From Akkermansia muciniphila (GTDB lineage: Bacteria > Pseudomonadota > Gammaproteobacteria > Burkholderiales > Burkholderiaceae_C): a DNA stretch of 64,000 nt. The notes beneath the pieces were generated by a model. It saw only the letters and a list, made by a program, of their open reading frames with translations, was not told the origin of the DNA and made no database searches. Every line of letters begins with the position of its first letter. The stretch's first letter is position 1. Both the position numbers and the translations under genes were made by a program. Below are positions 34,247-48,112 of the stretch, one piece after another. Location of the stretch: positions 62,001-126,000 of the forward strand of contig CALQKH020000010.1 in the NCBI GenBank assembly GCA_943331105.2, read 5' to 3'.

Positions 34247-35041
34247 ATGAGCACTTTTCTCAACATCACCCGTGAGGGCAACATTGCCATCCTCACCATG
34301 AGCCAGCCCGAGACCCGCAACGCCCTCACGGGCAACACGGCGGTCGAAGAGTTTGTACAAGCCTGTGCCGGCATTGGCAAGGACACCAGCATCCGAGCGG
34401 TGATCCTCACCGCCGAAGGCCCGGTCTTCAGCTCGGGTGGCAACGTCAAGGACATGCTGCGTTATCAGACGCAGCAGCTCAAGCCCGATGTCATCCGCGA
34501 GGAGTACCGCAACGGCATTCAGCGGTTGCCCAAGGCGCTGTACAACCTGGACGTGCCCGTGATCGCCGCCATCAACGGCCCGGCCATTGGCGCGGGGCTT
34601 GATTTGACTTGCATGTGCGACATCCGCATCGCCTCTGACAAGGCCACATTTGCCGAAAGTTTTGTGAAAGTGGGCATCGTGCCGGGTGATGGTGGTGCCT
34701 GGCTGTTGCCGCGCGCGGTGGGCGCGTCCAAGGCGGCCGAGATGGCCTTCACGGGGGAGGCCCTGACGGCCGAGCAGGCGCTGGCCTGCGGGCTGGTCTC
34801 ACGGGTGGTGGCGCCCGATCAATTGATGCCCGAGGCGCTGGCGCTGGCACGCAAGATTGCGGCCAACCCTGGCGCGGTGCTGCGCATGACCAAGCGCTTG
34901 CTGCGCGAGGGTGAACGCAGCTCGCTCGAATCCTTGCTGGAGTTGTCGGCGGGCTACCAGGCCATCGCCCACATGACCGATGACCACCACGAGGCGGTCA
35001 ACGCCTTCATTGAAAAGCGACCGCCCAAGTTCTTGACTTGA
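34247..35041 (+). CDS. Enoyl-CoA hydratase family protein
   Basis: A 264-aa crotonase-fold enzyme: oxyanion-hole segments LTAEGPVFSSGGNVKDM and NGPAIGAGLDLTCMCDI, active-site region VGIVPGDGGAWLLPRAVG. It is third in the plus-strand operon after the two acyl-CoA dehydrogenases (19-nt gap), giving consecutive dehydrogenation and hydration steps of beta-oxidation. As in the other crotonase here, an Asp (PGDGG) sits where many hydratases have Glu. Confidence 0.92.
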   Translation: MSTFLNITREGNIAILTMSQPETRNALTGNTAVEEFVQACAGIGKDTSIRAVILTAEGPVFSSGGNVKDMLRYQTQQLKPDVIREEYRNGIQRLPKALYNLDVPVIAAINGPAIGAGLDLTCMCDIRIASDKATFAESFVKVGIVPGDGGAWLLPRAVGASKAAEMAFTGEALTAEQALACGLVSRVVAPDQLMPEALALARKIAANPGAVLRMTKRLLREGERSSLESLLELSAGYQAIAHMTDDHHEAVNAFIEKRPPKFLT

Positions 35042-35138
35042 GGACTTGGCCGTCCTCAAACGACAGACAGACTGGCGGGGTGGTTGCACGTCAACAATGG
35101 TTCAAGAACACACCATGACATTGCAAACCTCAGCGCCT

Positions 35139-36296
35139 TCATTTCTTTTTCGCCAAGGCACACGTCCTTTGCAGAGCCGATGCCTGCACATTGACCCGGC
35201 CCAAATCCCCACCATAGTGCGTCATCACCCGGTGGTCCATCCACGCAAACCACAGGGGCGGGCAATAGGCCACCGAGATCATGGTGGCGTAACCTGCGGG
35301 CAGTTGCGGCGCTGACTCGAAATGCCGCAGTGCTTGGTAGCGCCGGCTGGGGTGGGCGTGGTGGTCAGAGTGCCTTTGCAACTGGTAAAGCAGCAGGTTG
35401 CCCACCAAGTGGTTGCTGTTCCATGAGTGTTCAGGCTCGCAGCGCACATAGCGGCCGTTGGTGTCTTGTTGTCGCAGCAAACCGTAGTGCTCCACGTAGT
35501 TCACCACTTCCAGCATCGAGGCGGCGTACAAGGCCTGCAGCACCAAGAAGGGCAACGCCAACCAGCCCAGCCACGTCACCAGCGCGCCAAATATAACCAG
35601 CGTCATGCCCCAAGCCTGCAGGATGTGGTTTTGGGGGTGCCAAGGGCTGTGGCCTTGAAGTTTCAAACGCTCTTGCTCCAGCGCCCAAGCCGATTGCAGG
35701 CTGCCCCAGACTGAGCGCGGCAAAAAAGCCCAGAAGCTTTCGCCCATGCGAGCACTGGCCGGATCTTCTGGGGTGGCCACGCGTTTGTGGTGGCCCCGGT
35801 TGTGCTCCACAAAAAAGTGGCCATAGGCACTGGGCGCCAAAGCGATCTTGGACAGCCACCGGTCCAGGGCCTCTTTTTTGTGGCCCAGCTCGTGTGCGGT
35901 GCCAATGCCAATGCCGTTGATGGCCCCCACCGTGAGCACCAAGGCGCCATAGCCCCACCAAGGCAGAGACTGAGTGACTGCGATCCAGGCGCCCAAAACC
36001 GTACCGACGAATTGAACAGGCACATAGGCCCACACCAAGACGCGGTAAAACATGTCCTGATCGAGTTGCGTCACCGCCGACTGGGGTGGGTTGCTGAAGT
36101 CTTCGCCAAACACGCGGTCGAGCAATGGCAAAAAGACATGGATGACTGCAGGGGCCAAGAGCATGCACCACCATTGCCCACTCCAGACGAAGGCCAGCAA
36201 GGAGGCCGTGAACACCAGCGGAATGGCAGGGCTCAGTAGCCACCACCAACGCTTGTCTTGCCAAGCCTCATCGCGTGGGATGCTTGGGCTGTTCAT
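35139..36296 (-). CDS. alkB: AlkB-type membrane alkane 1-monooxygenase
   Basis: A 385-aa non-haem di-iron membrane hydroxylase. All histidine boxes are present: HELGHKKE (HxxxH), EHNRGHHKR (HxxxHH) and RHSDHHAHP (HxxHH), plus the alkane-hydroxylase motif NYVEHYGLL. About six transmembrane segments precede or alternate with the boxes. It would oxidise the terminal methyl of an n-alkane or similar hydrocarbon, with electrons from rubredoxin and its reductase, which are not encoded here. It is divergent from the GMC alcohol dehydrogenase gene (180 bp), a natural next step. Confidence 0.9.
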   Translation of the reverse strand: MNSPSIPRDEAWQDKRWWWLLSPAIPLVFTASLLAFVWSGQWWCMLLAPAVIHVFLPLLDRVFGEDFSNPPQSAVTQLDQDMFYRVLVWAYVPVQFVGTVLGAWIAVTQSLPWWGYGALVLTVGAINGIGIGTAHELGHKKEALDRWLSKIALAPSAYGHFFVEHNRGHHKRVATPEDPASARMGESFWAFLPRSVWGSLQSAWALEQERLKLQGHSPWHPQNHILQAWGMTLVIFGALVTWLGWLALPFLVLQALYAASMLEVVNYVEHYGLLRQQDTNGRYVRCEPEHSWNSNHLVGNLLLYQLQRHSDHHAHPSRRYQALRHFESAPQLPAGYATMISVAYCPPLWFAWMDHRVMTHYGGDLGRVNVQASALQRTCALAKKK

Positions 36297-36476
36297 GGCT
36301 CAGGCCTGCTGCGCATAACTTGTCTCCACATGTGGTGCCATTGTGAGGTGTGTTGGGGCCAACAAGTTGTCACCATGGCGAGGGGTTCGCTGGGAAAAAC
36401 CCTGATGCATAAAAGACACGCCGCGACACGCTTGGGCCCTTATATTGGGCGCAACAAGCATTTGGGGAGGTGCTGC

Positions 36477-38069
36477 ATGGAATTTGACTACGTGATCGTG
36501 GGCGGTGGCTCGGCCGGTTGTGTGCTGGCCAGCCGCCTGAGCGAAGACCCGGCCGTGCATGTGGCGTTGATCGAAGCCGGGCCGCCCGACACCAGCGCAC
36601 TGATCCATTGCCCGGCGGGCATTGCGCTCATGGCCCGCACCGAAATCGTCTCGCAAGGCCTGAACACCGTGCCGCAGCCCGGCTTGAACGGCCGCATCGG
36701 TTTTCAGCCGCGTGGCCGCACGTTAGGCGGCTCCAGCTCGACCAATGCGATGGCCTACATCCGTGGCCAAGCCGTGGATTACGACACTTGGGCGCAGATG
36801 GGTTGCGCGGGTTGGTCATGGGCCGAGGTCTTTCCCTACTTTCTCAAGGCCGAACACAACGAGCGCATCGACAACGAATGGCATGCCCAAAACGGCCCCT
36901 TGAACGTGGCCGACCTGCAAAGCCCCAATGTGTTTTCCAAGCGCTTTGTCGAGGCCGGCATACAAGCAGGTTTGGCGCACACCACCGACTTCAATGGCCC
37001 CACCCAAGAAGGCGTTGGCCTTTACCAAGTCACACAAAAGGCGGGCGAGCGTTTCAGCGCGGCCAAGGCCTATCTCACGCCCAACCTGGACAGACCCAAT
37101 TTGCATGTGATGGCGGGCGTGACGGTGGACCGCATTGGTTTGGTGGATGGCATGGCGCGGCAGGTGCACACCTTGCAGGGTGGCCAGGCGCAGACCTTGA
37201 CTGCCCGGCGCGAGATCATTTTGAGCGCCGGCGCTTTCCAGTCGCCAGCCATCCTCATGCGCTCCGGCATTGGTCCCGCAGCCCATCTCCAAAGCCTGGG
37301 TATAGAAGTGCTGCGCGACTTGCCCGGTGTGGGCGAGAACCTGCACGACCACCCGGATGCGGTGCTGGTGGCCGACGCGCCGGGGCAGACCGATTTGATC
37401 GGCGTGTCACCCAAAGGCATGTGGCACACCCTGCAGGCCCTGTGGGCCTGGCGGAAACACCGCACCGGGCGCCTGACCACCAACTTTGCCGAGGGTGGCG
37501 CGTTTTACAAAAGCCGACCCGATGAGGCGCACCCGGACATCCAGCTGCACTTTGTCGTGGCCAAGCTGGTGGACCACGGCCGCCAACTGACGCTCGGGCA
37601 TGGCTTCTCTTTGCATGTGTGTTTGCTGCAACCCGACAGCCGTGGCCGTGTGCAGTTGACCGACCGCGACCCCAACAGCGCCCCGCTGATCGACCCGCAG
37701 TTTTTGAGCGACCCGCGTGACCTGCAGCGCTTGCGCGACGGGGTGCGCCAAGCCCAAAAAATTCTGGCCCAGCCTGCACTGGCCGCTTATGGCAAAGAGT
37801 GGGCTGAGTCTGCTGACGCCCATACCGATGAACAGCTGGAGCACTGGATTCGCCAAAACGCCGACACGGTCTACCACCCGGTGGGCACCTGCCGCATGGG
37901 GCAGGACAGCATGGCGGTGGTCGATGCGCAGTTGCGCGTGCACGGCGTGCCGGGCCTTCGCGTGGTCGACGCGTCCATCATGCCGCGCATCGTGAGCGGC
38001 AACACCAACGCGCCGACGATCATGATCGCCGAAAAGGCCGCAGATTGGATTCGGGCTTCAAGGCCTTGA
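36477..38069 (+). CDS. GMC family FAD-dependent alcohol/choline dehydrogenase (AlkJ-like)
   Basis: A 530-aa glucose-methanol-choline oxidoreductase. FAD-binding [19 protein letters not shown] opens the protein right at the chosen ATG, which has a GGGGAGG site; the longer track ORF is rejected. The GMC signature [19 protein letters not shown] and C-terminal catalytic His region [10 protein letters not shown] with [17 protein letters not shown] are intact. Close relatives oxidise medium-chain alcohols (AlkJ) or choline; pairing with alkB favours alcohols, an inference from context. Confidence 0.88.
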   Translation: MEFDYVIVGGGSAGCVLASRLSEDPAVHVALIEAGPPDTSALIHCPAGIALMARTEIVSQGLNTVPQPGLNGRIGFQPRGRTLGGSSSTNAMAYIRGQAVDYDTWAQMGCAGWSWAEVFPYFLKAEHNERIDNEWHAQNGPLNVADLQSPNVFSKRFVEAGIQAGLAHTTDFNGPTQEGVGLYQVTQKAGERFSAAKAYLTPNLDRPNLHVMAGVTVDRIGLVDGMARQVHTLQGGQAQTLTARREIILSAGAFQSPAILMRSGIGPAAHLQSLGIEVLRDLPGVGENLHDHPDAVLVADAPGQTDLIGVSPKGMWHTLQALWAWRKHRTGRLTTNFAEGGAFYKSRPDEAHPDIQLHFVVAKLVDHGRQLTLGHGFSLHVCLLQPDSRGRVQLTDRDPNSAPLIDPQFLSDPRDLQRLRDGVRQAQKILAQPALAAYGKEWAESADAHTDEQLEHWIRQNADTVYHPVGTCRMGQDSMAVVDAQLRVHGVPGLRVVDASIMPRIVSGNTNAPTIMIAEKAADWIRASRP

Positions 38070-38233
38070 TGTCACTTGGGTTGTGAGCCCAAAGAAAAAG
38101 CGCCAGAAGGCGGTTTTAGCGATGCCCTATGGCAGCGCCGGGGCACCCCGAAGGGGCGATGTGGCAAAGCGAAGCGCCTCTGAGCCCTGGCGGGGCAGCG
38201 GCATCTGAGTCTGCCGCAGCCACCTGCTAAAGG

Positions 38234-39274
<1,041 letters not shown>

Positions 39275-39343
39275 TTACGTCACCGGATTGGAAATCAGGA
39301 TCCTTGCGAGAACCTGATCCCCTTTGCCGGTCAGTGGGCCTTG

Positions 39344-41371
<2,028 letters not shown>

Positions 41372-41473
41372 GTGGGCAGCTCCGGGAAGGTGTTCTGGAA
41401 AACCCGTGATTTTAGCGGTTGTCCATCGGCTGACCCGGCTCACGCAGTCCGCCATCGGCCCTGCAAGCAGTGA

Positions 41474-42568
41474 TCAGGACTGGCTTTCTTTTTGCTGCCG
41501 GGCCAGCACATACCGACGCATGGCCACTGCCGGCGCATCGGCAGCCACTGAAAATTCGTACAAATCCTCGGCGGGCGTGCTGGCCAGGGCCTGTTCTTGC
41601 AAGGCCAAGCCGTCCACATCTTCCTGAAAAGCCACGAAGAGTTGATCGTGCATGAAGCGCGTGGTGCCTGGATCGTCCAGCGCAAAGTCTCGTCCGTGCA
41701 CGATGAAGTAGTGCGTCGTAGTGGCGGTCTCGGGCGTGGGCATGTGCGCGGTGCGGATGCGGAACTGCGGGCGGTCTGTGTCGGGCAGATGGCAGTCGTA
41801 AAACAGCACCGACACTTCGTGCAGGCCCAGACTGCGGAACTCGGAGCGCACGATGCGGGCGGCCTGGCCTGATTCTGTCAGGCCAGTGGGCACACCCCAC
41901 ACCGGGGGCAGCGTGGTTGGCACCACCTGGCGCAGCAAGGCGAACTGGCCATCGCCGATTTCGGTTTCAAATGCGGCTTTGGCGTAATCGGGCGTGCCAA
42001 AGCTTTTGGCGTGCAAAAAGCTCAAATGGGTCAAGTCCAGCAGGTTCTCGTGGAGGCGCACATAACTGGCTTGCAAACTCAAATAACCCTGTGAGCGTTC
42101 CCATTCTGTGTTCTCCATCCAGTCTTGCGCGGGCAGCTTGCTCAGGTCTGCTTGGCTCTCCTCGCCCATCCAGATCCAGACCACCGCACCGCGTTCTTGG
42201 GTCCGGTAAGCCCTGATGCCCATGTTGTGGGGGCAATTGGCTTGCGAGGGGACTTCGATGCAGTCGCCTTCGCTGTTGAAGCGCAGGCCGTGGTAGCCAC
42301 ACACGATGGTGTCTTGTTGAAGGGTGCCGGCCGACAGGGGCATGGAGCGGTGGGGGCAGCGATCTTCCAATGCCACCACGCGGCCGTCGCTGGTTCTGTA
42401 AAAAACCAATCGGCGGCCCAGCAAGGTGCGGGCCAAAAGCTGGTCTTTGATTTCCTCGCCAAATGCGGCCACGTACCAGTCGTTCATGACAAAAGGGGTG
42501 TGGCGGTCGGCCATGCGTTGAGAGGCGTTCTGTGCGGCGGCAATCACGGCGGGCAGGGGGCGTGTCAT
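41474..42568 (-). CDS. Rieske non-haem iron oxygenase, large subunit (vanillate O-demethylase-like)
   Basis: A 364-aa oxygenase. Rieske cluster ligands are C-x-H in ALEDRCPHRSMPLS and C-x2-H in VCGYHGLRFN; the mononuclear iron site is probably in ENLLDLTHLSFLHAKSFG (D...H...H). The family demethylates or hydroxylates aromatic ethers and related compounds using a separate reductase, not found here. The ATG at 42568 (MTRPLPAVIAAA) is chosen over the track start 40 codons upstream. It lies 102 nt upstream of transketolase, possibly by chance. Confidence 0.88.
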   Translation of the reverse strand: MTRPLPAVIAAAQNASQRMADRHTPFVMNDWYVAAFGEEIKDQLLARTLLGRRLVFYRTSDGRVVALEDRCPHRSMPLSAGTLQQDTIVCGYHGLRFNSEGDCIEVPSQANCPHNMGIRAYRTQERGAVVWIWMGEESQADLSKLPAQDWMENTEWERSQGYLSLQASYVRLHENLLDLTHLSFLHAKSFGTPDYAKAAFETEIGDGQFALLRQVVPTTLPPVWGVPTGLTESGQAARIVRSEFRSLGLHEVSVLFYDCHLPDTDRPQFRIRTAHMPTPETATTTHYFIVHGRDFALDDPGTTRFMHDQLFVAFQEDVDGLALQEQALASTPAEDLYEFSVAADAPAVAMRRYVLARQQKESQS

Positions 42569-42703
42569 GGCTGTGCTCTTTCGGGTCCAACTTATTTGGC
42601 ATTGAACGGGTTGTACAAAAGAGTGTAGAACGCGGGGGCGATGGGCGGATGTCCCATGAGCGCCTTTAGCCATCAGCATCTGAGGCATGGCAATATCCGG
42701 GGC

Positions 42704-43462
42704 ATGTTTTCAACCTTTGATGCTCAAGCCATGGTGCTGGCCGCTGGACGTGGCGAGCGCATGCGCCCCTTGACCGACCATATTCCTAAACCTATGTTGC
42801 AGGTGCGCGGACAGCCACTCATGCAGTGGCCCATGCAGGCGCTGGCCCGGGGTGGCTTTGTCCGCCAGTTGGTCAATACCGCGTGGTTGGGCGAAAAGAT
42901 ACCGGCGCACTTTGGTGAACGCATCACTTGGGCGGGCTTGCCCGAAGTAGAGATCGCCTATTCGCACGAAGGGCAAGATTTTGGCCATGCGCTTGAAACT
43001 GCGGGTGGGATTGTGCGCGCCTTGCCGCACTTGGCTGAGGTGTTTTGGGTGGTGGCAGGCGATGTCTTCGCGCCGGATTTTGTCTTCGCCCCAGGGTCTG
43101 TTCGGCGTTTTGCCGCCAGCACGGCTTTGGCCCACCTGTGGCTGGTGCCCAACCCTGCACACAACCCGAGCGGCGATTTTGGCTTGTCGGCGTCGGGCCA
43201 AATTCTGAATTTGGCCAAAGGCTCAGTGGGCTGCGATCACACCTTCAGCACCATTGCCTTGTACAAAAGATCATTTTTTGCAGGATGTGGCCTGCTGCCC
43301 GGCAACCCGGATGGCGTCGCCCTGGCCCTGGCCCCCTTGCTGCGGGCCGCGATGGACAGAGGTTTGGTGACGGGTGAGGTTTATGCCGGCGACTGGACCG
43401 ATGTGGGTACGCCGGAGCGTTTGGCGCAGCTCAACAGGGATCTGCCTAGAATTACAGCATGA
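42704..43462 (+). CDS. murU: N-acetylmuramate alpha-1-phosphate uridylyltransferase (MurU-like)
   Basis: A GT-A nucleotidyltransferase that makes UDP-MurNAc from MurNAc-1-phosphate, the step after AmgK. Signature AMVLAAGRGERMRPLTDHIP with PKPMLQV, then GGIVRALPHL, VVAGDVFAPDF and the C-terminal YAGDWTDVGTPERLAQLN are typical of this branch. The start is uncertain: 42704 is used, giving 252 aa, but other in-frame ATGs exist at 42641, 42656 and near 42728. It overlaps pepP by 4 nt. Separation from amgK by about 39 kb is unusual. Confidence 0.85.
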   Translation: MFSTFDAQAMVLAAGRGERMRPLTDHIPKPMLQVRGQPLMQWPMQALARGGFVRQLVNTAWLGEKIPAHFGERITWAGLPEVEIAYSHEGQDFGHALETAGGIVRALPHLAEVFWVVAGDVFAPDFVFAPGSVRRFAASTALAHLWLVPNPAHNPSGDFGLSASGQILNLAKGSVGCDHTFSTIALYKRSFFAGCGLLPGNPDGVALALAPLLRAAMDRGLVTGEVYAGDWTDVGTPERLAQLNRDLPRITA

Positions 43463-44847
43463 CCACCCAGACGATTTACACCCAACGCCGTGCCCGCCTT
43501 GCTGCCCAACTGGGCTCGGGCGGTATCGCCATCATCCCCACCGCGCCCGAGCGCCAGCGCAACCGCGACAGCGATTACCTGTACCGGCACGACAGCTACT
43601 TTTATTACCTGACCGGTTTCACCGAGCCCCATGCCAGTCTGGTCATCACTGCTGAGGGAGAAACCACGCTGTTTTGCCAGCCCAAAGACCTGGAGCGTGA
43701 AATCTGGGACGGTATCCGCTTGGGGCCAGACGCGGCACCCGCAGCTTTGGGCGTGGACAGGGCTTTGCCGATCAGCGAGATGGCCGCGCACATGCCCAAG
43801 TTGCTCGAAAACCGCAGCACCGTTTGGTATCCGTTTGCCATCCACGCTGGGCTGGAAGGTTTGGTGGCCGGTTGGTTGCAGTCGGTGCGCGCACGGGTGC
43901 GCTATGGCGCAATGTGTCCCGAGCAGCAGCGCGATTTGTGCAGCTTGCTGGATGAAATGCGCTTGGTCAAAGACGCGCACGAGCAGGACATCATGCGCCG
44001 GGCCAGTGCCATCAGCGCCCGCGCCCACATCCGCGCCATGCAGCGCAGCGCGGCCATGCTGCGTGCGGGTCAAGAGGTGCGCGAATACCACTTGGATGCC
44101 GAGTTGCTGCACGAATTTCGCCAAAACGGCTCTCAATACCCGGCCTATGGCTCCATCGTCGCAGGCGGCGCCAATGCCTGCGTGCTGCACTACCGCGCCG
44201 ATGCGGCTTTGATCAAAGACGGCGACATGGTGCTGATCGACGCGGGTTGCGAGTTGGACGGCTACGCCAGCGACATCACACGCACCTTTCCGGCCAACGG
44301 CCAATTCACCGGCCCACAACGCGCTTTGTACGACCTGGTGCTGGCCTCACAAGATGCGGCCGTGGCTGCCACCAAGGCGGGTGCCCGTTTTGTGGATCCG
44401 CACGAGGCCACCGTGGCCGTGCTGGCGCAGGGCCTCTTGGATGTTGGCTTGCTCGACAAGAACAAGGTCGGCAACGCGCAGGACGTGATCGCCAACCGCA
44501 GTTATTTTCAGTTTTACATGCACCGCACTGGCCACTGGCTGGGCATGGATGTGCACGACTGCGGCAGCTATGTCGAACCGTCGCAGGTGGGCCAGGTCAG
44601 TGAGCGCAAAGACCCGCTGAGCGGAGAATTGATCAAGGACCGCCCCAGCCGCATCTTGCAGCCGGGTATGGTTTTGACCATCGAGCCGGGCTTGTATGTG
44701 CGTCCCGCCCCGGGCGTGCCTGAGAAGTTCTACCACATCGGCATCCGCATCGAAGACGACGCCATCGTGACCGCCACGGGTTGTGAGCTGATCACCCGCG
44801 GCGTGCCGGTCAAGGCCGACGAGATTGAAGCCTTGATGCGGGGCTGA
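43459..44847 (+). CDS. pepP: Xaa-Pro aminopeptidase PepP
   Basis: A 462-aa M24B metallopeptidase that removes N-terminal residues before proline. It has an N-terminal creatinase-like domain, then the dinuclear metal site: D in VLIDAGCELDGYASDITRTF (two Asp), His in HRTGHWLGMDVHD, Glu in LTIEPGLYVRP and Glu in IGIRIEDDAIVT. The ATG overlaps the murU stop (ATGA). The same murU/pepP neighbourhood occurs in other Burkholderiales. Confidence 0.95.
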   Translation: MTTQTIYTQRRARLAAQLGSGGIAIIPTAPERQRNRDSDYLYRHDSYFYYLTGFTEPHASLVITAEGETTLFCQPKDLEREIWDGIRLGPDAAPAALGVDRALPISEMAAHMPKLLENRSTVWYPFAIHAGLEGLVAGWLQSVRARVRYGAMCPEQQRDLCSLLDEMRLVKDAHEQDIMRRASAISARAHIRAMQRSAAMLRAGQEVREYHLDAELLHEFRQNGSQYPAYGSIVAGGANACVLHYRADAALIKDGDMVLIDAGCELDGYASDITRTFPANGQFTGPQRALYDLVLASQDAAVAATKAGARFVDPHEATVAVLAQGLLDVGLLDKNKVGNAQDVIANRSYFQFYMHRTGHWLGMDVHDCGSYVEPSQVGQVSERKDPLSGELIKDRPSRILQPGMVLTIEPGLYVRPAPGVPEKFYHIGIRIEDDAIVTATGCELITRGVPVKADEIEALMRG

Positions 44848-44854
44848 AGGGCCC

Positions 44855-45460
44855 ATGCCATCCAGTTTTCGGCATGTGGTGTCGGGCACACTGATCTCCA
44901 TCCAGACCGGCCAGGTTCGTCCCCTGATGGTGGGCGGGCGCAAAATGGTCTCGGCCATTGGCAAAACGGCTGTCGCTGGTCCCATCGAAGTGGGGGTTCT
45001 GGGCCTTGCCGGTGACGATCAGGCCGACTTGTCGGTACATGGCGGCTTGAGCAAAGCCGTGTATGCCCTCCCGTCCGAGCACCTGGCCTGGTGGCAGGTG
45101 CAGCGCCAAACCCGGGGTGCGACGATGTTTGAAGAAGCCCTAACGCCTGGCTACTTGGGCGAAAACCTGAGCCTGCAAGGCGTGCTTGAGCAAGACCTCT
45201 TTGTGGGCGACTGCCTGAACTTTGGCGATGTGGTTTTGCGCGTGACACAGCCTCGCGAGCCTTGCGGCAAGTTCAACGCGGTCATGGGCTACGCCGGAGC
45301 CGCCAAAGACATGGTGGACAGTGGGCGTTGCGGGTTTTATTTGGCGGTGGACAAGCCGGGAACGCTGAGGGCAGGCGCTTCATTTCATGTGGTGCAGGGC
45401 CACAGATCGGTCAGTATCCTCCAAGCTTTGCAGTACAAAGCCTGGAAACACAGGCGTTAA
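44855..45460 (+). CDS. MOSC domain protein (YiiM-like)
   Basis: A 201-aa MOSC-domain protein, a relative of the molybdenum-cofactor sulfurase C-terminal domain. LAGDDQADLSVHGGLSKAVY and the Cys of VTQPREPCGKFNAVMGY match the YiiM group, which uses Moco to reduce N-hydroxylated bases in some bacteria. It starts 7 nt after pepP and is probably cotranscribed. The window's mocA/xdhC-like genes show that Moco metabolism exists in the organism. Confidence 0.88.
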   Translation: MPSSFRHVVSGTLISIQTGQVRPLMVGGRKMVSAIGKTAVAGPIEVGVLGLAGDDQADLSVHGGLSKAVYALPSEHLAWWQVQRQTRGATMFEEALTPGYLGENLSLQGVLEQDLFVGDCLNFGDVVLRVTQPREPCGKFNAVMGYAGAAKDMVDSGRCGFYLAVDKPGTLRAGASFHVVQGHRSVSILQALQYKAWKHRR

Positions 45461-45522
45461 AGCGCTCTATTTGTGCCAAAAAGTCAAAAGCCAACTCACT
45501 TGCTACGCAGATTTACGCAGTC

Positions 45523-45549
45523 TTGACCCCCTAATCCGGGGCCTACAAT
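45523..45549 (+). promoter_or_regulatory. Candidate sigma-70 promoter for malic enzyme
   Basis: TTGACC (45523-45528) and TACAAT (45544-45549) with a 15-nt spacer, about 105 bp upstream of the maeB ATG. The spacer contains a CCCC/GGGG inverted repeat. The spacing is one or two bases short of optimal. Confidence 0.45.
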
Positions 45550-45654
45550 GAAAAGACCGCCATTCAAGCACGCACACCAATGTGTTCGAACGGACAGACG
45601 AAGACGGCTGAACCCCAGCAGTCCACAGGCAAATTATCAAAGCGGAGTACATCC

Positions 45655-47958
45655 ATGACCAACAAGGTTCAAGCCGAAGAAAAGCGCGCACAACTGCGCA
45701 AAGCGGCGCTCGAATACCATGAGTTTCCGACCCCCGGCAAGGTGGCCATTGCAGCCACCAAACAACTGGTCAACCAGCACGATTTGGCTTTGGCCTATTC
45801 GCCAGGCGTTGCTGCGCCTTGTGAAGAAATCGTCAAAGACCCGGCCAACGCTTTCAAATACACCAGCCGTGGCAACTTGGTGGGTGTGGTGACCAATGGC
45901 ACGGCGGTGCTCGGTCTGGGCGACATCGGCCCGCTGGCCAGCAAGCCGGTCATGGAGGGCAAAGGCGTTTTGTTCAAGAAGTTCTCGGGCATTGACGTGT
46001 TTGACATCGAAATCAATGAAAAAGACCCGGACAAGTTGGTCGAGATCATCGCCTCGCTGGAGCCCACCTTTGGTGGCATCAACCTCGAAGACATCAAGGC
46101 GCCAGACTGCTTCTACATTGAGCGCAAATTGCGTGAGCGCATGAAAATCCCGGTCTTTCACGACGACCAGCACGGCACTGCCATTGTGGTGGGTGCCGCC
46201 ATTTTGAACGGCCTCAAAGTCGTGGGCAAAGACCCCAAACAGATCAAGCTGGTCACCTCGGGCGCGGGCGCTGCGGCGCTGGCTTGCTTGGGCTTGTTGG
46301 TCAAGCTGGGCATTCCACGCGAAAACATTTGGGTCACCGATTTGGCTGGCGTGGTCTATGAAGGGCGCACCGAGCTGATGGACGAAGACAAGATTCAGTT
46401 TGTGCAAAAGACCGAGCACCGCACTTTGGCGCAAGTCATTGCTGGGGCCGACGTGTTCTTGGGTTTGTCGGCGGGCGGCGTCCTCAAGCAAGACATGGTC
46501 AAGTCCATGGCCGCCAAGCCCCTAATTTTTGCGCTGGCCAACCCCAACCCCGAAATCAACCCCGAAGACGTCAAAGCTGTGCGCGACGACGCGATCATGG
46601 CAACGGGTCGCACCGACTACCCGAACCAGGTCAACAACGTCCTGTGTTTCCCCTATATTTTCAGGGGCGCTTTGGATGCGGGTGCTTCGACCATCACTTT
46701 GGAGATGGAGATTGCCGCTGTTCATGCGATCGCCGAATTGGCCCAAGCCGAGCAAAGCGAAGTGGTGGCAGCTGCTTACGTGGGCGAGCCTTTGGCCTTT
46801 GGCCCTGAGTACTTGATCCCCAAGCCCTTTGATCCGCGTTTGATGATCAAAATTGCGCCTGCGGTTGCCCAAGCGGCGGCCGAAAGTGGTGTGGCTTTGA
46901 GGCCCATCAAGGACATGGACGCTTACCGCGAAAGTCTGCAAGGTTTTGTCTATGCCTCTGGCACCATGATGAAGCCCATTTTCACGGCCGCCAAACGCGC
47001 CCTGAAAAAACGCATCGCCTACAGTGAAGGTGAAGAAGAGCGGGTGTTGCGCGCCTCGCAAATCGTGGTGGACGAGGGCATTGCCCGCCCCACCTTGATT
47101 GGTCGCCCTGCTGTGATTGCCGAGCGCATCGAGAAGTTCGGTCTGCGCCTGAAAGAAGAGCTCGATTACGACGTGGTCAACGTTGAAGACGACCACCGTT
47201 ACCGGGATTTTTGGCAGACTTACCACCGCATGACTGAGCGCAAGGGCATTACCCAGCAAATGGCCAAGATCGAGATGCGCCGCCGTTTGTCGCTCATTGG
47301 TGCCATGTTGCTGCAAAAAGGTGATGTGGACGGCATGATTTGTGGCACATGGGGCACCAACCCGATGCACCTGAATTACATCGACCAAGTCATCGGCAAG
47401 CGTGCGGGCGTCAATACGTTTGCTTGCATGAACGGTTTGATGTTGCCGGGACGCCAGGTTTTCATGGTCGACACCCATGTCAATTACGACCCAACAGCCG
47501 AGCAATTGACCGAATTCACCATCATGGCGGCTGAAGAAATGCGCCGATTTGGCATTCAACCCAAAGCGGCGTTGTTGTCGCACTCCAATTTTGGTTCGTC
47601 TAACCAACCCAGCGCCGTCAAAATGCGCGATGTGTTGGAGCTGTTGCGCCAGAAGGCCCCGTGGCTTGAAGTGGACGGCGAAATGCACGGGGATGTGGCT
47701 TTGGACGCCGCCGCACGCCACGCCATCATGCCCAACAGCACTTTGATTGGCGATGCCAACTTGCTGGTTTTGCCCAATATCGATGCGGCCAATATCGCCT
47801 ACAACTTGCTCAAAACCGCTGCGGGCGGCAACATTGCGGTGGGTCCAGTTTTGCTGGGCGCTGCCAAACCCGTTCATATTTTGACGCCCAGCACGACTGT
47901 GCGCCGGATTGTGAACATGACGGCTTTGACCGTGGCAGACGCCAACGCGGCCAGATAA
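45655..47958 (+). CDS. maeB: NADP-dependent malic enzyme with C-terminal phosphotransacetylase-like domain
   Basis: A 767-aa MaeB-type enzyme: oxidative decarboxylation of malate to pyruvate. The N-terminal malic domain (about 1-430) includes [27 protein letters not shown] and the nucleotide-binding [17 protein letters not shown]; the C-terminal Pta-like domain (about 430-767) is regulatory and normally lacks transacetylase activity. The ATG at 45655 with GCGGAG upstream is chosen; the track ORF adds 25 unlikely residues. It is preceded by a candidate promoter. Confidence 0.96.
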   Translation: MTNKVQAEEKRAQLRKAALEYHEFPTPGKVAIAATKQLVNQHDLALAYSPGVAAPCEEIVKDPANAFKYTSRGNLVGVVTNGTAVLGLGDIGPLASKPVMEGKGVLFKKFSGIDVFDIEINEKDPDKLVEIIASLEPTFGGINLEDIKAPDCFYIERKLRERMKIPVFHDDQHGTAIVVGAAILNGLKVVGKDPKQIKLVTSGAGAAALACLGLLVKLGIPRENIWVTDLAGVVYEGRTELMDEDKIQFVQKTEHRTLAQVIAGADVFLGLSAGGVLKQDMVKSMAAKPLIFALANPNPEINPEDVKAVRDDAIMATGRTDYPNQVNNVLCFPYIFRGALDAGASTITLEMEIAAVHAIAELAQAEQSEVVAAAYVGEPLAFGPEYLIPKPFDPRLMIKIAPAVAQAAAESGVALRPIKDMDAYRESLQGFVYASGTMMKPIFTAAKRALKKRIAYSEGEEERVLRASQIVVDEGIARPTLIGRPAVIAERIEKFGLRLKEELDYDVVNVEDDHRYRDFWQTYHRMTERKGITQQMAKIEMRRRLSLIGAMLLQKGDVDGMICGTWGTNPMHLNYIDQVIGKRAGVNTFACMNGLMLPGRQVFMVDTHVNYDPTAEQLTEFTIMAAEEMRRFGIQPKAALLSHSNFGSSNQPSAVKMRDVLELLRQKAPWLEVDGEMHGDVALDAAARHAIMPNSTLIGDANLLVLPNIDAANIAYNLLKTAAGGNIAVGPVLLGAAKPVHILTPSTTVRRIVNMTALTVADANAAR

Positions 47959-48112
47959 GAGCCCAAATGGGAGTGTGTCCTCACATGCGGTAAAAATGCC
48001 CCAAATACATTGGCCTGTTTATTGGGCATTCGCTTGCATTTTTATCGCATTTGTCGCACACTAGCGCCTTCAAGTTTTCGGGTAAACCCGGAGGCTCCTG
48101 AAAGGTGTACTC

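Noticed and set aside
46522-47877. 451-aa minus-strand ORF within maeB
   Set aside because: Antisense shadow of the malic enzyme gene.
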